A stretch of DNA of 36,474 nt from Clostridia bacterium (GTDB taxonomy: Bacteria; Bacillota; Clostridia; Lachnospirales; Lachnospiraceae), in the NCBI GenBank assembly GCA_029101305.1, contig JAQXQS010000112.1, forward strand, positions 1 through 36,474, written 5' to 3'. The position numbers and the translations under genes are program-made. The notes beneath the pieces were generated by a model, which was given only the letters and a program-made list of their open reading frames with translations, did no database searches and had not been told where the DNA came from. Each line of letters opens with the position of its first letter. Within the stretch, counting starts at the first letter, position 1. Positions 25,080 through 33,801 of the stretch are shown piece after piece.

Positions 25080-25561
25080 TACTTTCTGTTTTTGCTTTCT
25101 CTTTTCTGGTTCGGTATCAGGTTCCCAACCGACCACAGAACAGCACCTGCTGCAATGCATGCATCTGACAGGTTGAAAGCGATCTTACGGATTTCTTTCT
25201 TCTTGACGTTCAGGCTTACATAATCTGTGACATAACCCTTATTCCGTCGATCCACATAATTAGACATTCCACCGCCCAGGATCATGGCAAGGCCAGCTTT
25301 ACTAAGCTTATTTCCTCCATGAAGCAGCTGATGCCAGTATTCTCCAGCTACACAGCCAAGCCCGGCAGCTGCCAGTTCCAGACAGTTCTGACGTCCGATT
25401 TTTACCTTTCCCAGAATCCTATCCTTATTATGGCAGTTACGAAAGATCAGCTTTCCTCCCAGCACTTCTTCTCTGCTTCCCTGAAGACGTGTACTGTCAA
25501 TATATTCTTTTATTTTATAATCCAGCAGGAAAATGCCGCTGGCAATTGTCAGGGATAATAT
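25079..25561 (-). CDS. lspA: Signal peptidase II (LspA-like), probable AUA start
   Basis: Signal peptidase II removes the signal peptide from prolipoproteins in the membrane. Catalytic aspartates are visible in KGYVTDYVS (D113) and FNLSDACIAAG (D133), with the family motif SNYVDR between them. The first ATG/GTG in frame is the GTG at 25465, which would drop the first membrane helix. The frame stays open upstream and encodes LSLTIASGIFLLDYKIKEYI, the expected first helix with the LDxxxK motif. An AAGGAGG site lies 8 bases before an ATA at 25561. Starting there gives 160 residues, the normal family length. The ATG upstream (before AAGGAGG) is in another frame. A start mutation or a rare AUA start are both possible. 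Confidence 0.75.
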   Translation of the reverse strand: MLSLTIASGIFLLDYKIKEYIDSTRLQGSREEVLGGKLIFRNCHNKDRILGKVKIGRQNCLELAAAGLGCVAGEYWHQLLHGGNKLSKAGLAMILGGGMSNYVDRRNKGYVTDYVSLNVKKKEIRKIAFNLSDACIAAGAVLWSVGNLIPNQKRESKNRK

Positions 25562-25649
25562 GACTGCTGCCTCCTTTCATTTATAAAGATGTCTGCATAA
25601 GCATACATCATCGTTTACTGCCACAGAATGATTTTTGCAAAATTATTCC

Positions 25650-26240
25650 TTATTCTGCTGTGTTTTCAGATTTTTCCGGTGTTTCAACAGTCTCTTCGTT
25701 TTCAGTGCCTTCTAGGTGTTCGGTCTCTTTTACGTCTCCTGCTTCCTCCACGCTTTCAGCTGTGTTTTCCTCTGCCTCTACAGCCTCAGTTTCCTGTACT
25801 GTCTCAGCATCCGCCTTCTCCTCTTCTGCTGGGGCATCCTCAACTACGTCACCTTCTGCCTTCTCTGGCTCCGGAGTCGGGCATACAGACCCACAGAATG
25901 GACAAAATGCCACGCTCCGGTCAACAGACTTGCCACATGCAGGACATATTTTCTGTCCTTTTAAGCGCGCTGCCATGTCCTGGTATCCGGCAATAATATC
26001 CATATGCTGCTGAATTTCCTCACAAAGCCCCAGAAGCCCTTCCTCCACTTCAGCTCCTTCTTTGTATTTCTCAAAGATCACATTTCCAATGTCTGCCTGC
26101 AGTTTCCGTACCATCTGCTCCTCGCTGGAAATCTTACTTTTGATTTTCTGTGTCTCGTACAGCTGGCCGGCTTTTTTGCCAAGATCCTTGGTCGTCCTTG
26201 TAATCGTGTCACTTAACTCATCAAAAAAATCACGTGCCAT
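25650..26240 (-). CDS. Zinc-ribbon protein with acidic tail
   Basis: This 196-residue protein of unknown function starts at ATG 26240, with AAAGGAG 8 bases upstream. Residues 1-95 are helical and probably coiled-coil (DELSDTITRTTKDLGKKAGQ, then SKISSEEQMVRKLQADIG). A zinc ribbon follows: C99-P-A-C102 and C113-P-F-C116. The last 75 residues are glutamate-rich and disordered (EEEKADAETVQETEAVEAEE). No signal peptide or membrane helix is present. It is 48 bases after clpX in the same direction, so the two may be co-transcribed. Similar zinc-ribbon proteins are common in Clostridia and unassigned. Confidence 0.8.
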   Translation of the reverse strand: MARDFFDELSDTITRTTKDLGKKAGQLYETQKIKSKISSEEQMVRKLQADIGNVIFEKYKEGAEVEEGLLGLCEEIQQHMDIIAGYQDMAARLKGQKICPACGKSVDRSVAFCPFCGSVCPTPEPEKAEGDVVEDAPAEEEKADAETVQETEAVEAEENTAESVEEAGDVKETEHLEGTENEETVETPEKSENTAE

Positions 26241-26288
26241 AATACCGTCTCCTTTACTTATAAAATAGTTATAAAGCCTCAAAGTTAA

Positions 26289-27725
26289 TTACTGCGCAGC
26301 TCCGATCAGCGGAACCTCCTGGCCCCTGAGCAGGATTCTCGGTCCACCTGTTCCTTCAATATATTCTCTGGTGATGATCACCTGGCCAATGCTGTCATCC
26401 TTTGGAATCTCATACATGATATCCAGCATATACTCTTCCAGGATTGCACGAAGTCCTCTGGCTCCGGTGTGCTTTTCCAATGCTTTAGCTGCAATGGCAT
26501 GAAGCGCATCCTCTTCATAATCCAGCTTCACCTCATCCAGGGCAAGTAACTTCTGGTACTGCTTCAGAATGGCATTCTTAGGCTCTTTCAGGATCTGGAC
26601 CAGCATATCCTCATTCAGGCCATCCAGAGTATATATGATTGGCAGACGTCCGATAAATTCCGGGATCATGCCAAATGCGCGAATATCATCTACAGTAACC
26701 TTCTCCAGAATGTGCGGATCATTGTCATATTTATCCTTCAGATCTGCATAGAAGCCAATGGAAGCCTGCTTATTCAGTCTTTCTTTGATAATGTTTTCCA
26801 GATCCGGAAAAGCACCACCACAGATAAACAGAATATTCTTAGTATTTACAGTAACCATAGGAACCATAGCATTCTTGCTGTTCGCTCCCACCGGCACCTC
26901 AACCTCGCTTCCCTCCAGAAGCTTCAGAAGTCCCTGCTGCACAGCTTCACCGCTTACATCACGCTGATTGGTATTTTTCTTCTTAGCCAGCTTGTCTATC
27001 TCATCAATAAAGACAATACCATGCTCTGCCTTCTCCACATCATTGTCTGCAGCTGCAAGAAGCTTGGAGATAACGCTCTCAATATCATCACCGATATAAC
27101 CAGCCTCTGTAAGGGATGTGGCATCTGCAATCGCCAGCGGCACATCCAGAAGTCTGGCAAGTGTCTTAACCAGATACGTCTTGCCACATCCTGTAGGTCC
27201 GATCATCAGCATATTGGACTTCTCGATCTCAATCTCATCCATAGTGTCTGTCGCCACACGTTTATAATGATTGTAAACAGCAACAGACATAACCTTCTTT
27301 GCCCGTTCCTGGCCTATTACATATTCGTCAAGGCTGGCCTTGATCTTATGGGGGGCCGGAATCTTCTTAAGGTCGATTTCCGGCTTGGCATCTTCTTTTT
27401 TCTTCTTTACCTTCTTCGGGCGGGGAATCGCATCCTGAAGACTGCCCAGATTGATCATGCTTACATTGGGCATATTCAGAAGATCATTCAAATTCAGGCC
27501 GTTATTCATCTGATGTGTCATGGTATCAAAGCTCTTCTGCATACAGTCGTTACAGATATGTATATTATTAGGCAGCTCGATCATCTTACCAGCCTGGCTC
27601 TCCGGACGGTGGCACAGAAAACAGAATTTCTCATATTCACTGTCATCCTCATGATCCTCGTTCTGTGTCTCTGTTATATCGCCATCGATGATCTCATCTT
27701 TTTCATCGTTAAAATGATCTGTCAT
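26289..27725 (-). CDS. clpX: ClpX-type AAA+ unfoldase with divergent substrate loop
   Basis: This 478-residue ATP-dependent unfoldase feeds ClpP. It has a C4 zinc finger (C35-x2-C38, C58-x2-C61), Walker A GPTGCGKT (176-183), pore loop GYIG (209-212, usually GYVG), Walker B IVFIDEID (237-244), the ClpP-docking IGF tripeptide (323-325), arginine finger in PEFIGRLP (R360) and sensor 2 GARGLR (421-426). Between zinc finger and AAA domain is a long linker (about 65-130) with a KKVKKKK stretch. The RKH motif expected near 280-290 is absent (ANSKNAMVP). No clpP or tig gene is adjacent. The start was placed at ATG 27725 after GGAAAGGA. It may be a ClpX paralogue rather than the housekeeping copy. Confidence 0.88.
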   Translation of the reverse strand: MTDHFNDEKDEIIDGDITETQNEDHEDDSEYEKFCFLCHRPESQAGKMIELPNNIHICNDCMQKSFDTMTHQMNNGLNLNDLLNMPNVSMINLGSLQDAIPRPKKVKKKKEDAKPEIDLKKIPAPHKIKASLDEYVIGQERAKKVMSVAVYNHYKRVATDTMDEIEIEKSNMLMIGPTGCGKTYLVKTLARLLDVPLAIADATSLTEAGYIGDDIESVISKLLAAADNDVEKAEHGIVFIDEIDKLAKKKNTNQRDVSGEAVQQGLLKLLEGSEVEVPVGANSKNAMVPMVTVNTKNILFICGGAFPDLENIIKERLNKQASIGFYADLKDKYDNDPHILEKVTVDDIRAFGMIPEFIGRLPIIYTLDGLNEDMLVQILKEPKNAILKQYQKLLALDEVKLDYEEDALHAIAAKALEKHTGARGLRAILEEYMLDIMYEIPKDDSIGQVIITREYIEGTGGPRILLRGQEVPLIGAAQ

Positions 27726-27849
27726 AATTATTCCTTTCCAATCTCGTAAAATAGTAATATTCATTTTTATTGTAACATACTTTTCGCTGATTTAGAAATT
27801 AACTTTTTATAAATTACAGGTAATTGTTCTGAATCAGCCTCCCAATACC

Positions 27850-27877
27850 ATAAAAGGGAGCATCCGCTCCCTTTTAT
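27850..27877 (-). terminator. Terminator of the HtrA protease gene
   Basis: A perfect 12-bp stem (27850-27861 with 27866-27877) with a 4-base loop begins at the last base of the stop codon. On the minus strand it ends in CCCTTTTAT, a short T-run. Confidence 0.75.
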
Positions 27878-29547
27878 CACTGGTTACTATCTGGCCTTGC
27901 GCTTAAAGTAACATTTACAGTTTCTTCCTCATATTCTCCGTCATTTAAACGGGCAACCTGAATCTCAATTTCTTCTCCTGCTGAATAATACTGAAGCTTG
28001 TCATTAATATCAGCCTTACTGGAAACCTTCTGCCCATCCAGCTTGGTAATGATATCACTTTTCCGGATTCCAGCTATATCAGCAGCTTCCCCTGGAGCCA
28101 CATACATAACAAACGCACCAGACGGCATATTATACATCTGAATGGCCTCTCTGGAAAGGTCTGCAAATTTGATTCCCAGGTATCCTACCTGTGATTCATC
28201 CGAAACCTTATCCCTGGTCTTCCGGTTCATAAGCTCTTCCAGGATTGGCTGTGCCTTGGAAATAGGAATCGCGTATCCGGTACCTTCCACACTGCTTGAA
28301 GCAATTTTCGCACAGTTAATACCGATCAGTTCTCCCTGCATGTTCAGAAGTGCACCGCCACTGTTTCCAGGGTTAATCGCTGCATCTGTCTGAATCAGGT
28401 CTTCATAGGTATTGGAATCAGACTGGACGGTACGTTCAAGGGCACTTACCCATCCTGATGTTACGGTCTGGCCATAGCCCAGTGCATTTCCAATGGCAAC
28501 CACCTGCTCCCCAACTGCAAGATCATCAGAATTGCCAAGCTGGGCAATTTTGATCTGATCCATGGTTTCCTGTGGAATGTCGCTCTTTTCAACTGCGATC
28601 ACTGCAAGGTCTGTATCTTCATCTGTTCCCTTTATCTTAGCAGAAACGGCACCGTCAATGTTCAGGTCACCATTTCCATTCACATAATTTTCTGTTTCCT
28701 GCTCCGCATTCACTACATCACTTCCAATGAAGCAGACGCTCAGAGTAGTGGCTCCTTCTACTACGTGATTATTGGTAGCGATCAAAAGCTCATCATCATT
28801 CTCACCCACAATGATGCCAGATCCACTTCCTGTGCTTGGATATTCCATTCCGTATCCGAAAAAGCTGCGGATTTCCTGCATGCTTACAGAAGTAATCGCT
28901 ACAACAGAGGGCATTGCCGCCTGGGCAACACCAGCTACAGGCCCTTTCGTATTCGCAACTGCGTCAGCATTGGTGCTGTCACTGGTACTGCTATCTGTAG
29001 TGCTCTCCCCGGTATCTCCAGCTGCAACAAAAGAGGTAAGTGTCTCCGCAGTCCCAACTGTAGCCGGCGTCTCTTTCTTAAAATATTTATCTGACACTAC
29101 ATTCACGGCCTGGAATACAAGTCCTGCAACCAGTCCGAAAAGTACTGCCAGGGTAATAGTATTACCTGCCTTTTTTCCAAAGCCTGACTCTGGCTTCCCA
29201 TCTGTCTGGTGTCTGTGATGTCTGCGTTTTGGTTCTTCCTCTGGTTTTTTCTCCTGTTCATCCACCTGGTAATGTGCATATTTAGGTTCAGAAGATGGTT
29301 CTCCAGCTTCATTTCCTATATTGCTTCCAGCTGTATCTCCAGTGGTATTCCCCGATGTATTCTGATAATTCCTGCCAGAAGCATAATAATTCCCATTATC
29401 TGTATTTCCGGTATTCCCACCATTCCTACTGCTTGTATATTTGTAGTGATAGGTCACATTCTCATTCAAATCCTCTTCGGGGGCTGACTGCTGGGCTGCA
29501 TCATCCGTCTCCTTTGGATCCTGCCCCCAATTCCATTCATCACTCAT
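27877..29547 (-). CDS. Membrane-anchored HtrA/DegP-like serine protease with PDZ domain
   Basis: This 556-residue trypsin-like protease is involved in protein quality control at the cell surface. A hydrophilic N-terminal cytoplasmic region of about 125 residues, rich in Asn, Gly and Glu, precedes one membrane helix (131-151, ITLAVLFGLVAGLVFQAVNVV in two parts). Outside lie the protease domain with catalytic H261 (NNHVVEG), D313 (DTDLAVI) and S396 (NPGNSGGAL), and a PDZ domain (about 455-550). The start was set at ATG 29547 after AGGGAG; an upstream ATG at 29580 lacks a site. It has its own terminator before clpX. Confidence 0.93.
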   Translation of the reverse strand: MSDEWNWGQDPKETDDAAQQSAPEEDLNENVTYHYKYTSSRNGGNTGNTDNGNYYASGRNYQNTSGNTTGDTAGSNIGNEAGEPSSEPKYAHYQVDEQEKKPEEEPKRRHHRHQTDGKPESGFGKKAGNTITLAVLFGLVAGLVFQAVNVVSDKYFKKETPATVGTAETLTSFVAAGDTGESTTDSSTSDSTNADAVANTKGPVAGVAQAAMPSVVAITSVSMQEIRSFFGYGMEYPSTGSGSGIIVGENDDELLIATNNHVVEGATTLSVCFIGSDVVNAEQETENYVNGNGDLNIDGAVSAKIKGTDEDTDLAVIAVEKSDIPQETMDQIKIAQLGNSDDLAVGEQVVAIGNALGYGQTVTSGWVSALERTVQSDSNTYEDLIQTDAAINPGNSGGALLNMQGELIGINCAKIASSSVEGTGYAIPISKAQPILEELMNRKTRDKVSDESQVGYLGIKFADLSREAIQMYNMPSGAFVMYVAPGEAADIAGIRKSDIITKLDGQKVSSKADINDKLQYYSAGEEIEIQVARLNDGEYEEETVNVTLSARPDSNQ

Positions 29548-29699
29548 GTTATGGCTCCCTTCTGTTTCCTTACTGTTCATTTACTTTTCTTGTATGATAT
29601 CAGTTTACCAAGCAATTGTGTTGAAATTGTGATAGATTCTTTAAGAAAAGGTGACGCACTGATACCGTTTATTTCGAAACCTGTCTGCCGTAAAAAAGA

Positions 29700-30617
29700 T
29701 TATTTTTTCCAGTATTCCGGGTTCATCGTGCAAAATAGAATCATACCTTTGGAAAGCTTCTGATATCTTTTTCCAAGAAAATACCCTATATATTTAAAAC
29801 CGCTTTGTCCGATCAGTTTGGGGATCAGCCATACATGCCCGGTTTTTAACAAATAGGCAAAGCTTTTCTTCACAAGGCGCAGTCCTTCCCCTTCTGAAGG
29901 TATTCCCTGAAAAATTTCCGGATGGTCTGCCTGGGAAACTCCCAGGTCAAAGTTCCGGTGAAACTGCTGCCTGCAGGAATAATTGTGGGAATGAATCACA
30001 CAGGCATCTGCTGCATATGCGATTCCATATCCCTGTTTTGCCATAGTCCCCGCATAAATCATGTCTTCGTTAAAAATAGCCTTATTTACAAAGCCTCCAA
30101 TTTTTTCATAAATGCTCTTTTTATATGCGGCGCACACATTCGAGCAGAAATAAGTTTTGATTCCATATACACCTGTATCTTTTTCCCACTTTACAGATGA
30201 CTGTGCCGGATAATTAAAGGATCTGGTGTACTTTTCCAGGTAAGCACAATCTTCTCTTGGCAGCTGTCTGGCATAGGCAGCTCCCACTTTGGGATCTTCC
30301 TGTAATGGGCGGATCAGATTCCGGATCAGGTTTTCGTCTGCCGGAACTGCGTCCTGTGTCATAAACACCATAATATCGGCGTCTGACAGCTTTGCGCCAG
30401 CCCGTCTTGTACCGCCGTGGTCAAATTCTGCTTTGCTAAGATGGGTTACCTCTACTTTCGGAAATTTTGCCTCCCATTCTGGATTCCAGAATTTCTTTTC
30501 CGTATTCATCACAAGAATTTTTTTCACCTCATAGCTTTGTCTGCAAAGTGCTTCCAGCAGTTTTTCAAATTCTGTTCCCGGATGATATGCGGGAATAATG
30601 ATATCAACAGTTTCCAT
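29700..30617 (-). CDS. Family 2 glycosyltransferase (rhamnosyltransferase-like)
   Basis: This 305-residue GT-A glycosyltransferase begins with VDIIIPAYHPGTEFEKLLEAL, a typical GT2 nucleotide-sugar strand. It contains the sequence DHGGTRRAGAKLSDADIMVFMTQDA, whose TQDA carries the DxD-like acidic residues. The C-terminal part (KTYFCSNVCAAYKKSIYEKIGG and FNEDMIYAGTMAKQGYGIAYA) resembles RfbF-type rhamnosyltransferases. It probably adds a sugar, perhaps rhamnose, to a polysaccharide repeat unit. It comes after the LCP gene but is separated from it by a terminator at 30692-30728, so it likely has its own promoter. The sugar is inferred. Confidence 0.88.
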   Translation of the reverse strand: METVDIIIPAYHPGTEFEKLLEALCRQSYEVKKILVMNTEKKFWNPEWEAKFPKVEVTHLSKAEFDHGGTRRAGAKLSDADIMVFMTQDAVPADENLIRNLIRPLQEDPKVGAAYARQLPREDCAYLEKYTRSFNYPAQSSVKWEKDTGVYGIKTYFCSNVCAAYKKSIYEKIGGFVNKAIFNEDMIYAGTMAKQGYGIAYAADACVIHSHNYSCRQQFHRNFDLGVSQADHPEIFQGIPSEGEGLRLVKKSFAYLLKTGHVWLIPKLIGQSGFKYIGYFLGKRYQKLSKGMILFCTMNPEYWKK

Positions 30618-30691
30618 TCTATTCTATCGCCCCTTATTACAAAGTGTGGTTCCTATTTCAAACCCAATCATTTTCCAGCCAATCATTGATT

Positions 30692-30728
30692 AAAAAGGGG
30701 AACCGCTTCCTTTCGAATGGTTCCCCTT
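30692..30728 (-). terminator. Terminator of the LCP gene
   Basis: AAGGGGAACC (30695-30704) pairs perfectly with GGTTCCCCTT (30719-30728). On the minus strand the stem ends in CCCCTTTTTA. It marks the end of the polysaccharide transcription unit that includes the LCP gene. Confidence 0.85.
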
Positions 30729-30787
30729 CATTTATACGACCGTTCATCACCAAGCTTCAAAACGCCCGGTTCTGAACAGTTACCATT

Positions 30788-32200
30788 TTATTCATATCCG
30801 CTTCCATCGTCAAAACCGGAATCTGATGAACCATCATCCCCGCTTCCGTCATAGCCGCCATTGTCATAATCAGCACCGCTATCATAATCGCTTCCACTGT
30901 CGGAATTGCTTCCATCGTTGTAGTCATTACCACTGTCATAATCGCTTCCGCCATTATAATCATTTCCGCTGTCGTAGTCACTTCCACCACTGTAATCATT
31001 GCCACTATAATCACTACCAGAATTGCTTCCACTATAGTCATTATAATCGTAATTTCCGCTTCCATCACCCTGCCATACGATCTCATCTGAGGAACCAGCT
31101 TCATTACTTGCCAGCGGAGCCTGATCTACCAGTGTATCAGCACCACCTACCAGTTCAATGATCTTGGCATTTGCGTCTACAATGTTCTGGGACGGCTGGT
31201 AATTCTCATCTGCGCCGTAGAGGAACTTGTGAAGCTCTTTTACATTCTCTTCAAGGGTATCGGCAACTACCATACTTGCTTTTTTAACATCTGCAAATTT
31301 ATACTTGGATGGGAAACCGGTAGTATCGCTGATATTATACCCCATCAGATTCGGAATCAGGTTGAGAAGCTCTGTCTTGCTGACAGATGTGGAAATCATC
31401 GGGAATACCTCGTCCATAATATTAAAGATCGTAGTCAGCCCGGCTGATTTCGCCTTGTCTACCATCAGGCCGATAACCCGGCGCTGACGCTCTGTACGTC
31501 CCATATCCATACTTGCAGTGTAACGGATACGGCAGTAGGATACGACCTGTACTCCGTTCAGATGATACTCTCCAAGTGTCTCTTCTTCATTTGCAGGTTT
31601 CGGATCTGGAAGTGTTACAGGTGTATAGCTCTTACCGGTTTCTTCTGAAGTCTCTATACAATAATCATTCATAAATACCATTTCTGCATAAGAAAGAGGC
31701 AGGTCAAGTCCACCAAGAGCATCCACTGCTGACACCATCGCATTAAAGTTAACTGTTACATAATCTGTAATATTCAGATCCAGCATCGTATTCAGCATAG
31801 AAATTGCCTGCTCCGGGCCGCCATAAGCATAAGCTGCATTTGCTTTGGTATAGGTGTCATTTCCAATATCAAGCAAAGTATCTCTGTAAATAGAAGCCAG
31901 CTTCACTTCTTTGGTATCATTATTAATACTTGCAATAATAATGGTATCACTGTTCTGGGCATCAAGCGCAGCATTCTTAGAACGCTGGTCTATCGCAAAC
32001 AGTGCATAAGTGGTGTATCCAGACATCTGCGGAGCAGTTACATTTGTAACGATCTTACTTTCATCCAACTGTGGTGTCTCAATCTTGTTCAGTCTGGAAT
32101 CTATCTGTCCATATACATACAGACCGCCGATAAATACCAGCAGACAGATAATTTCCAGAATAAACAAAGCAGTCCTCTTTTTTCTACCAGGTCTTGCCAT
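30788..32200 (-). CDS. LytR-CpsA-Psr (LCP) family cell-wall polymer ligase
   Basis: This 470-residue LCP protein transfers lipid-linked polysaccharide to peptidoglycan outside the membrane. A basic N-terminus and one membrane helix (about 13-33, LFILEIICLLVFIGGLYVYG) precede the LCP domain. Motifs include NSDTIIIASINNDTKEVKLAS with SIYRDTLLDI, DYVTVNFNAMVSAVDALGG and the arginine-rich RIRYTASMDMGRTERQRRV. The final 93 residues are a Gly/Ser/Asp/Tyr low-complexity tail. The start is ATG 32200, preceded by GAAAGGAAAG. It follows the sugar transferase stop by 14 bases, suggesting one operon and a common role in surface polysaccharide attachment. Confidence 0.94.
   Translation of the reverse strand: MARPGRKKRTALFILEIICLLVFIGGLYVYGQIDSRLNKIETPQLDESKIVTNVTAPQMSGYTTYALFAIDQRSKNAALDAQNSDTIIIASINNDTKEVKLASIYRDTLLDIGNDTYTKANAAYAYGGPEQAISMLNTMLDLNITDYVTVNFNAMVSAVDALGGLDLPLSYAEMVFMNDYCIETSEETGKSYTPVTLPDPKPANEEETLGEYHLNGVQVVSYCRIRYTASMDMGRTERQRRVIGLMVDKAKSAGLTTIFNIMDEVFPMISTSVSKTELLNLIPNLMGYNISDTTGFPSKYKFADVKKASMVVADTLEENVKELHKFLYGADENYQPSQNIVDANAKIIELVGGADTLVDQAPLASNEAGSSDEIVWQGDGSGNYDYNDYSGSNSGSDYSGNDYSGGSDYDSGNDYNGGSDYDSGNDYNDGSNSDSGSDYDSGADYDNGGYDGSGDDGSSDSGFDDGSGYE
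30791..31069 (-). repeat. Repeats encoding the LCP C-terminal tail
   Basis: The tail (residues 378-470) is made of YDSG/DYSG-like repeats, including two tandem copies of the 12-residue unit GGSDYDSGNDYN, i.e. 36 bp. The DNA repeats could change copy number by slippage while keeping frame. No membrane anchor or cysteine is in it. Confidence 0.75.
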
Positions 32201-32214
32201 TTTTCTTTCCTTTC

Positions 32215-33618
32215 TCAATACGCATTCTTGTTTACAAATCCTTTAAAGATTGTCATAAACATGATCTTTATATCCAGTCCCACACTCCAGTTTTCAATAT
32301 AATAGAGATCATATTCGATTCTCTTACGGATGGAGGTATCACCTCGGTATCCGTTTACCTGTGCCCATCCGGTCAGACCAGGACGCACCTGATGCTTTAC
32401 CATATATCTTGGAATCTCCTCGCGGAATTTTTCCACAAAAAACGGGCGCTCCGGTCTTGGGCCTACCAGGCTCATATCTCCCTTTAGGATGTTAAACAAC
32501 TGCGGAAGCTCATCAATACTTGTCCGCCGCATAAATTTCCCGATTCCGGTAACTCTGGGGTCATTCTTCACAGTCCATGCTTTCTTCTCTTCTGCTTCCG
32601 GCTGGATCTCCATAGAACGGAACTTATACATCCAGAAAGTCTGGTTATGCAGTCCCACACGCTCCTGACGATAGATCAGCGGCCCCGGGGAAGTCAGCTT
32701 GATCAGGATACACATCACCAGCATAACCGGAGATGCCACTATGATCCCGATGATAGAACCCAAAATATCCATCACTCTTTTTACCATAAAATTAAAAGTA
32801 TTACTTAACGGGACATAGCGTATATTGATCACCGGAAGTCCCAGAATATCTTCTGTATATGGTTTCGTCGGAATAATTTTATTATAATCTGGAATAAACT
32901 TTGTATGCACTCCTGATTTCTCACAAAGTGCTACGATCTCTTCCAGTCGGTAATACTCACTTAAGCCCAGTGTAATCGCAATCTCATCCAGTCTGCTCTC
33001 AGGCAGGATTACGTTCAGATTGGCAATTCTTCCGATCACTTTGATTCCTTTGTACATAGTACCAGAAGCAACATTGTCATCCAGAATTCCTCTCACCACA
33101 TATCCCCACTGGGGATTCTGCAGAATGCGGTCGATGTATTCTTCAGCCGCACGGCTGTATCCCACCAGAACTACCTGTTTCTGATTCAATCCCTTCTTCC
33201 GCATCTTACGGAGGCCATAGAAAATAAGCATTCTGGCTCCCCAGCTTGCAACAATGCAGATACCATAGAACATATACAGCACAGAACGGGAAATATCGCC
33301 CTCTTCAATGGTATACAAAATAAATGTAGTGATCAGAATGCCAAGGGAATTCGCCTTGACAATATTGGACAATACAAGACGTCTTCCCTGCATCCGCATA
33401 GGCTCATACAGAGAAAACGCATGATACAGCAAAATATATGCCGGCAAAATAAAAACCAGCGCAGACATATACTGCTCAAAACTTCTCGCACGCACTGCGC
33501 TTGCCGCAAACGGTCCGATAAACCTCAGTGCCCAGGCAAAGAAATAAGATATTGTAATTACACAGGCATCTACAACAACATGGAGCCGACTGAAATTCTT
33601 CTGATTGTCTCTAATCAA
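32215..33618 (-). CDS. Polyprenyl glycosylphosphotransferase (initiating sugar transferase)
   Basis: This 467-residue enzyme of the WcaJ/WbaP/CpsE type starts a polysaccharide repeat unit by placing a sugar-phosphate on undecaprenyl phosphate. Four N-terminal membrane helices (about 8-125), a Rossmann-like domain (VVLVGYSRAAEEYIDRI, about 145-240), a hairpin helix (DILGSIIGIIVASPVMLVMC) and the catalytic Bac_transf domain are all visible. Key motifs are SPGPLIYRQERVG, MYKFRSM, RRTSIDELPQLFNIL and SLVGPRPERP. The start is TTG 33618, with GAGGTGG upstream. It is followed directly by the LCP gene. Whether glucose or galactose is transferred cannot be told. Confidence 0.94.
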   Translation of the reverse strand: MIRDNQKNFSRLHVVVDACVITISYFFAWALRFIGPFAASAVRARSFEQYMSALVFILPAYILLYHAFSLYEPMRMQGRRLVLSNIVKANSLGILITTFILYTIEEGDISRSVLYMFYGICIVASWGARMLIFYGLRKMRKKGLNQKQVVLVGYSRAAEEYIDRILQNPQWGYVVRGILDDNVASGTMYKGIKVIGRIANLNVILPESRLDEIAITLGLSEYYRLEEIVALCEKSGVHTKFIPDYNKIIPTKPYTEDILGLPVINIRYVPLSNTFNFMVKRVMDILGSIIGIIVASPVMLVMCILIKLTSPGPLIYRQERVGLHNQTFWMYKFRSMEIQPEAEEKKAWTVKNDPRVTGIGKFMRRTSIDELPQLFNILKGDMSLVGPRPERPFFVEKFREEIPRYMVKHQVRPGLTGWAQVNGYRGDTSIRKRIEYDLYYIENWSVGLDIKIMFMTIFKGFVNKNAY

Positions 33619-33801
33619 TCTCTGCCACCTCTGCCTTCTTCACAGCTGTTACGGACAGAATTTCGCCCTGTAACCCATAGCTTCCATCCATTTATCATGA
33701 ATAGCAGCCATTCATTCTGTGACTTTCTCTATCTTATAATAGATAAAACAGAATTGCAACCAATTATTCATACATCAAATGTGAAAAATTAATAAATTTT
33801 A

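Noticed and set aside
26712-27749. A 345-codon plus-strand frame opposite clpX
   Set aside because: It lies antisense to clear AAA+ motifs and has no ribosome site or recognisable domain.
30791-31069. Regularly spaced short repeats resembling a CRISPR array
   Set aside because: The repeats are contiguous, in frame with the LCP gene and encode a low-complexity tail. There are no unique spacers and no cas genes.
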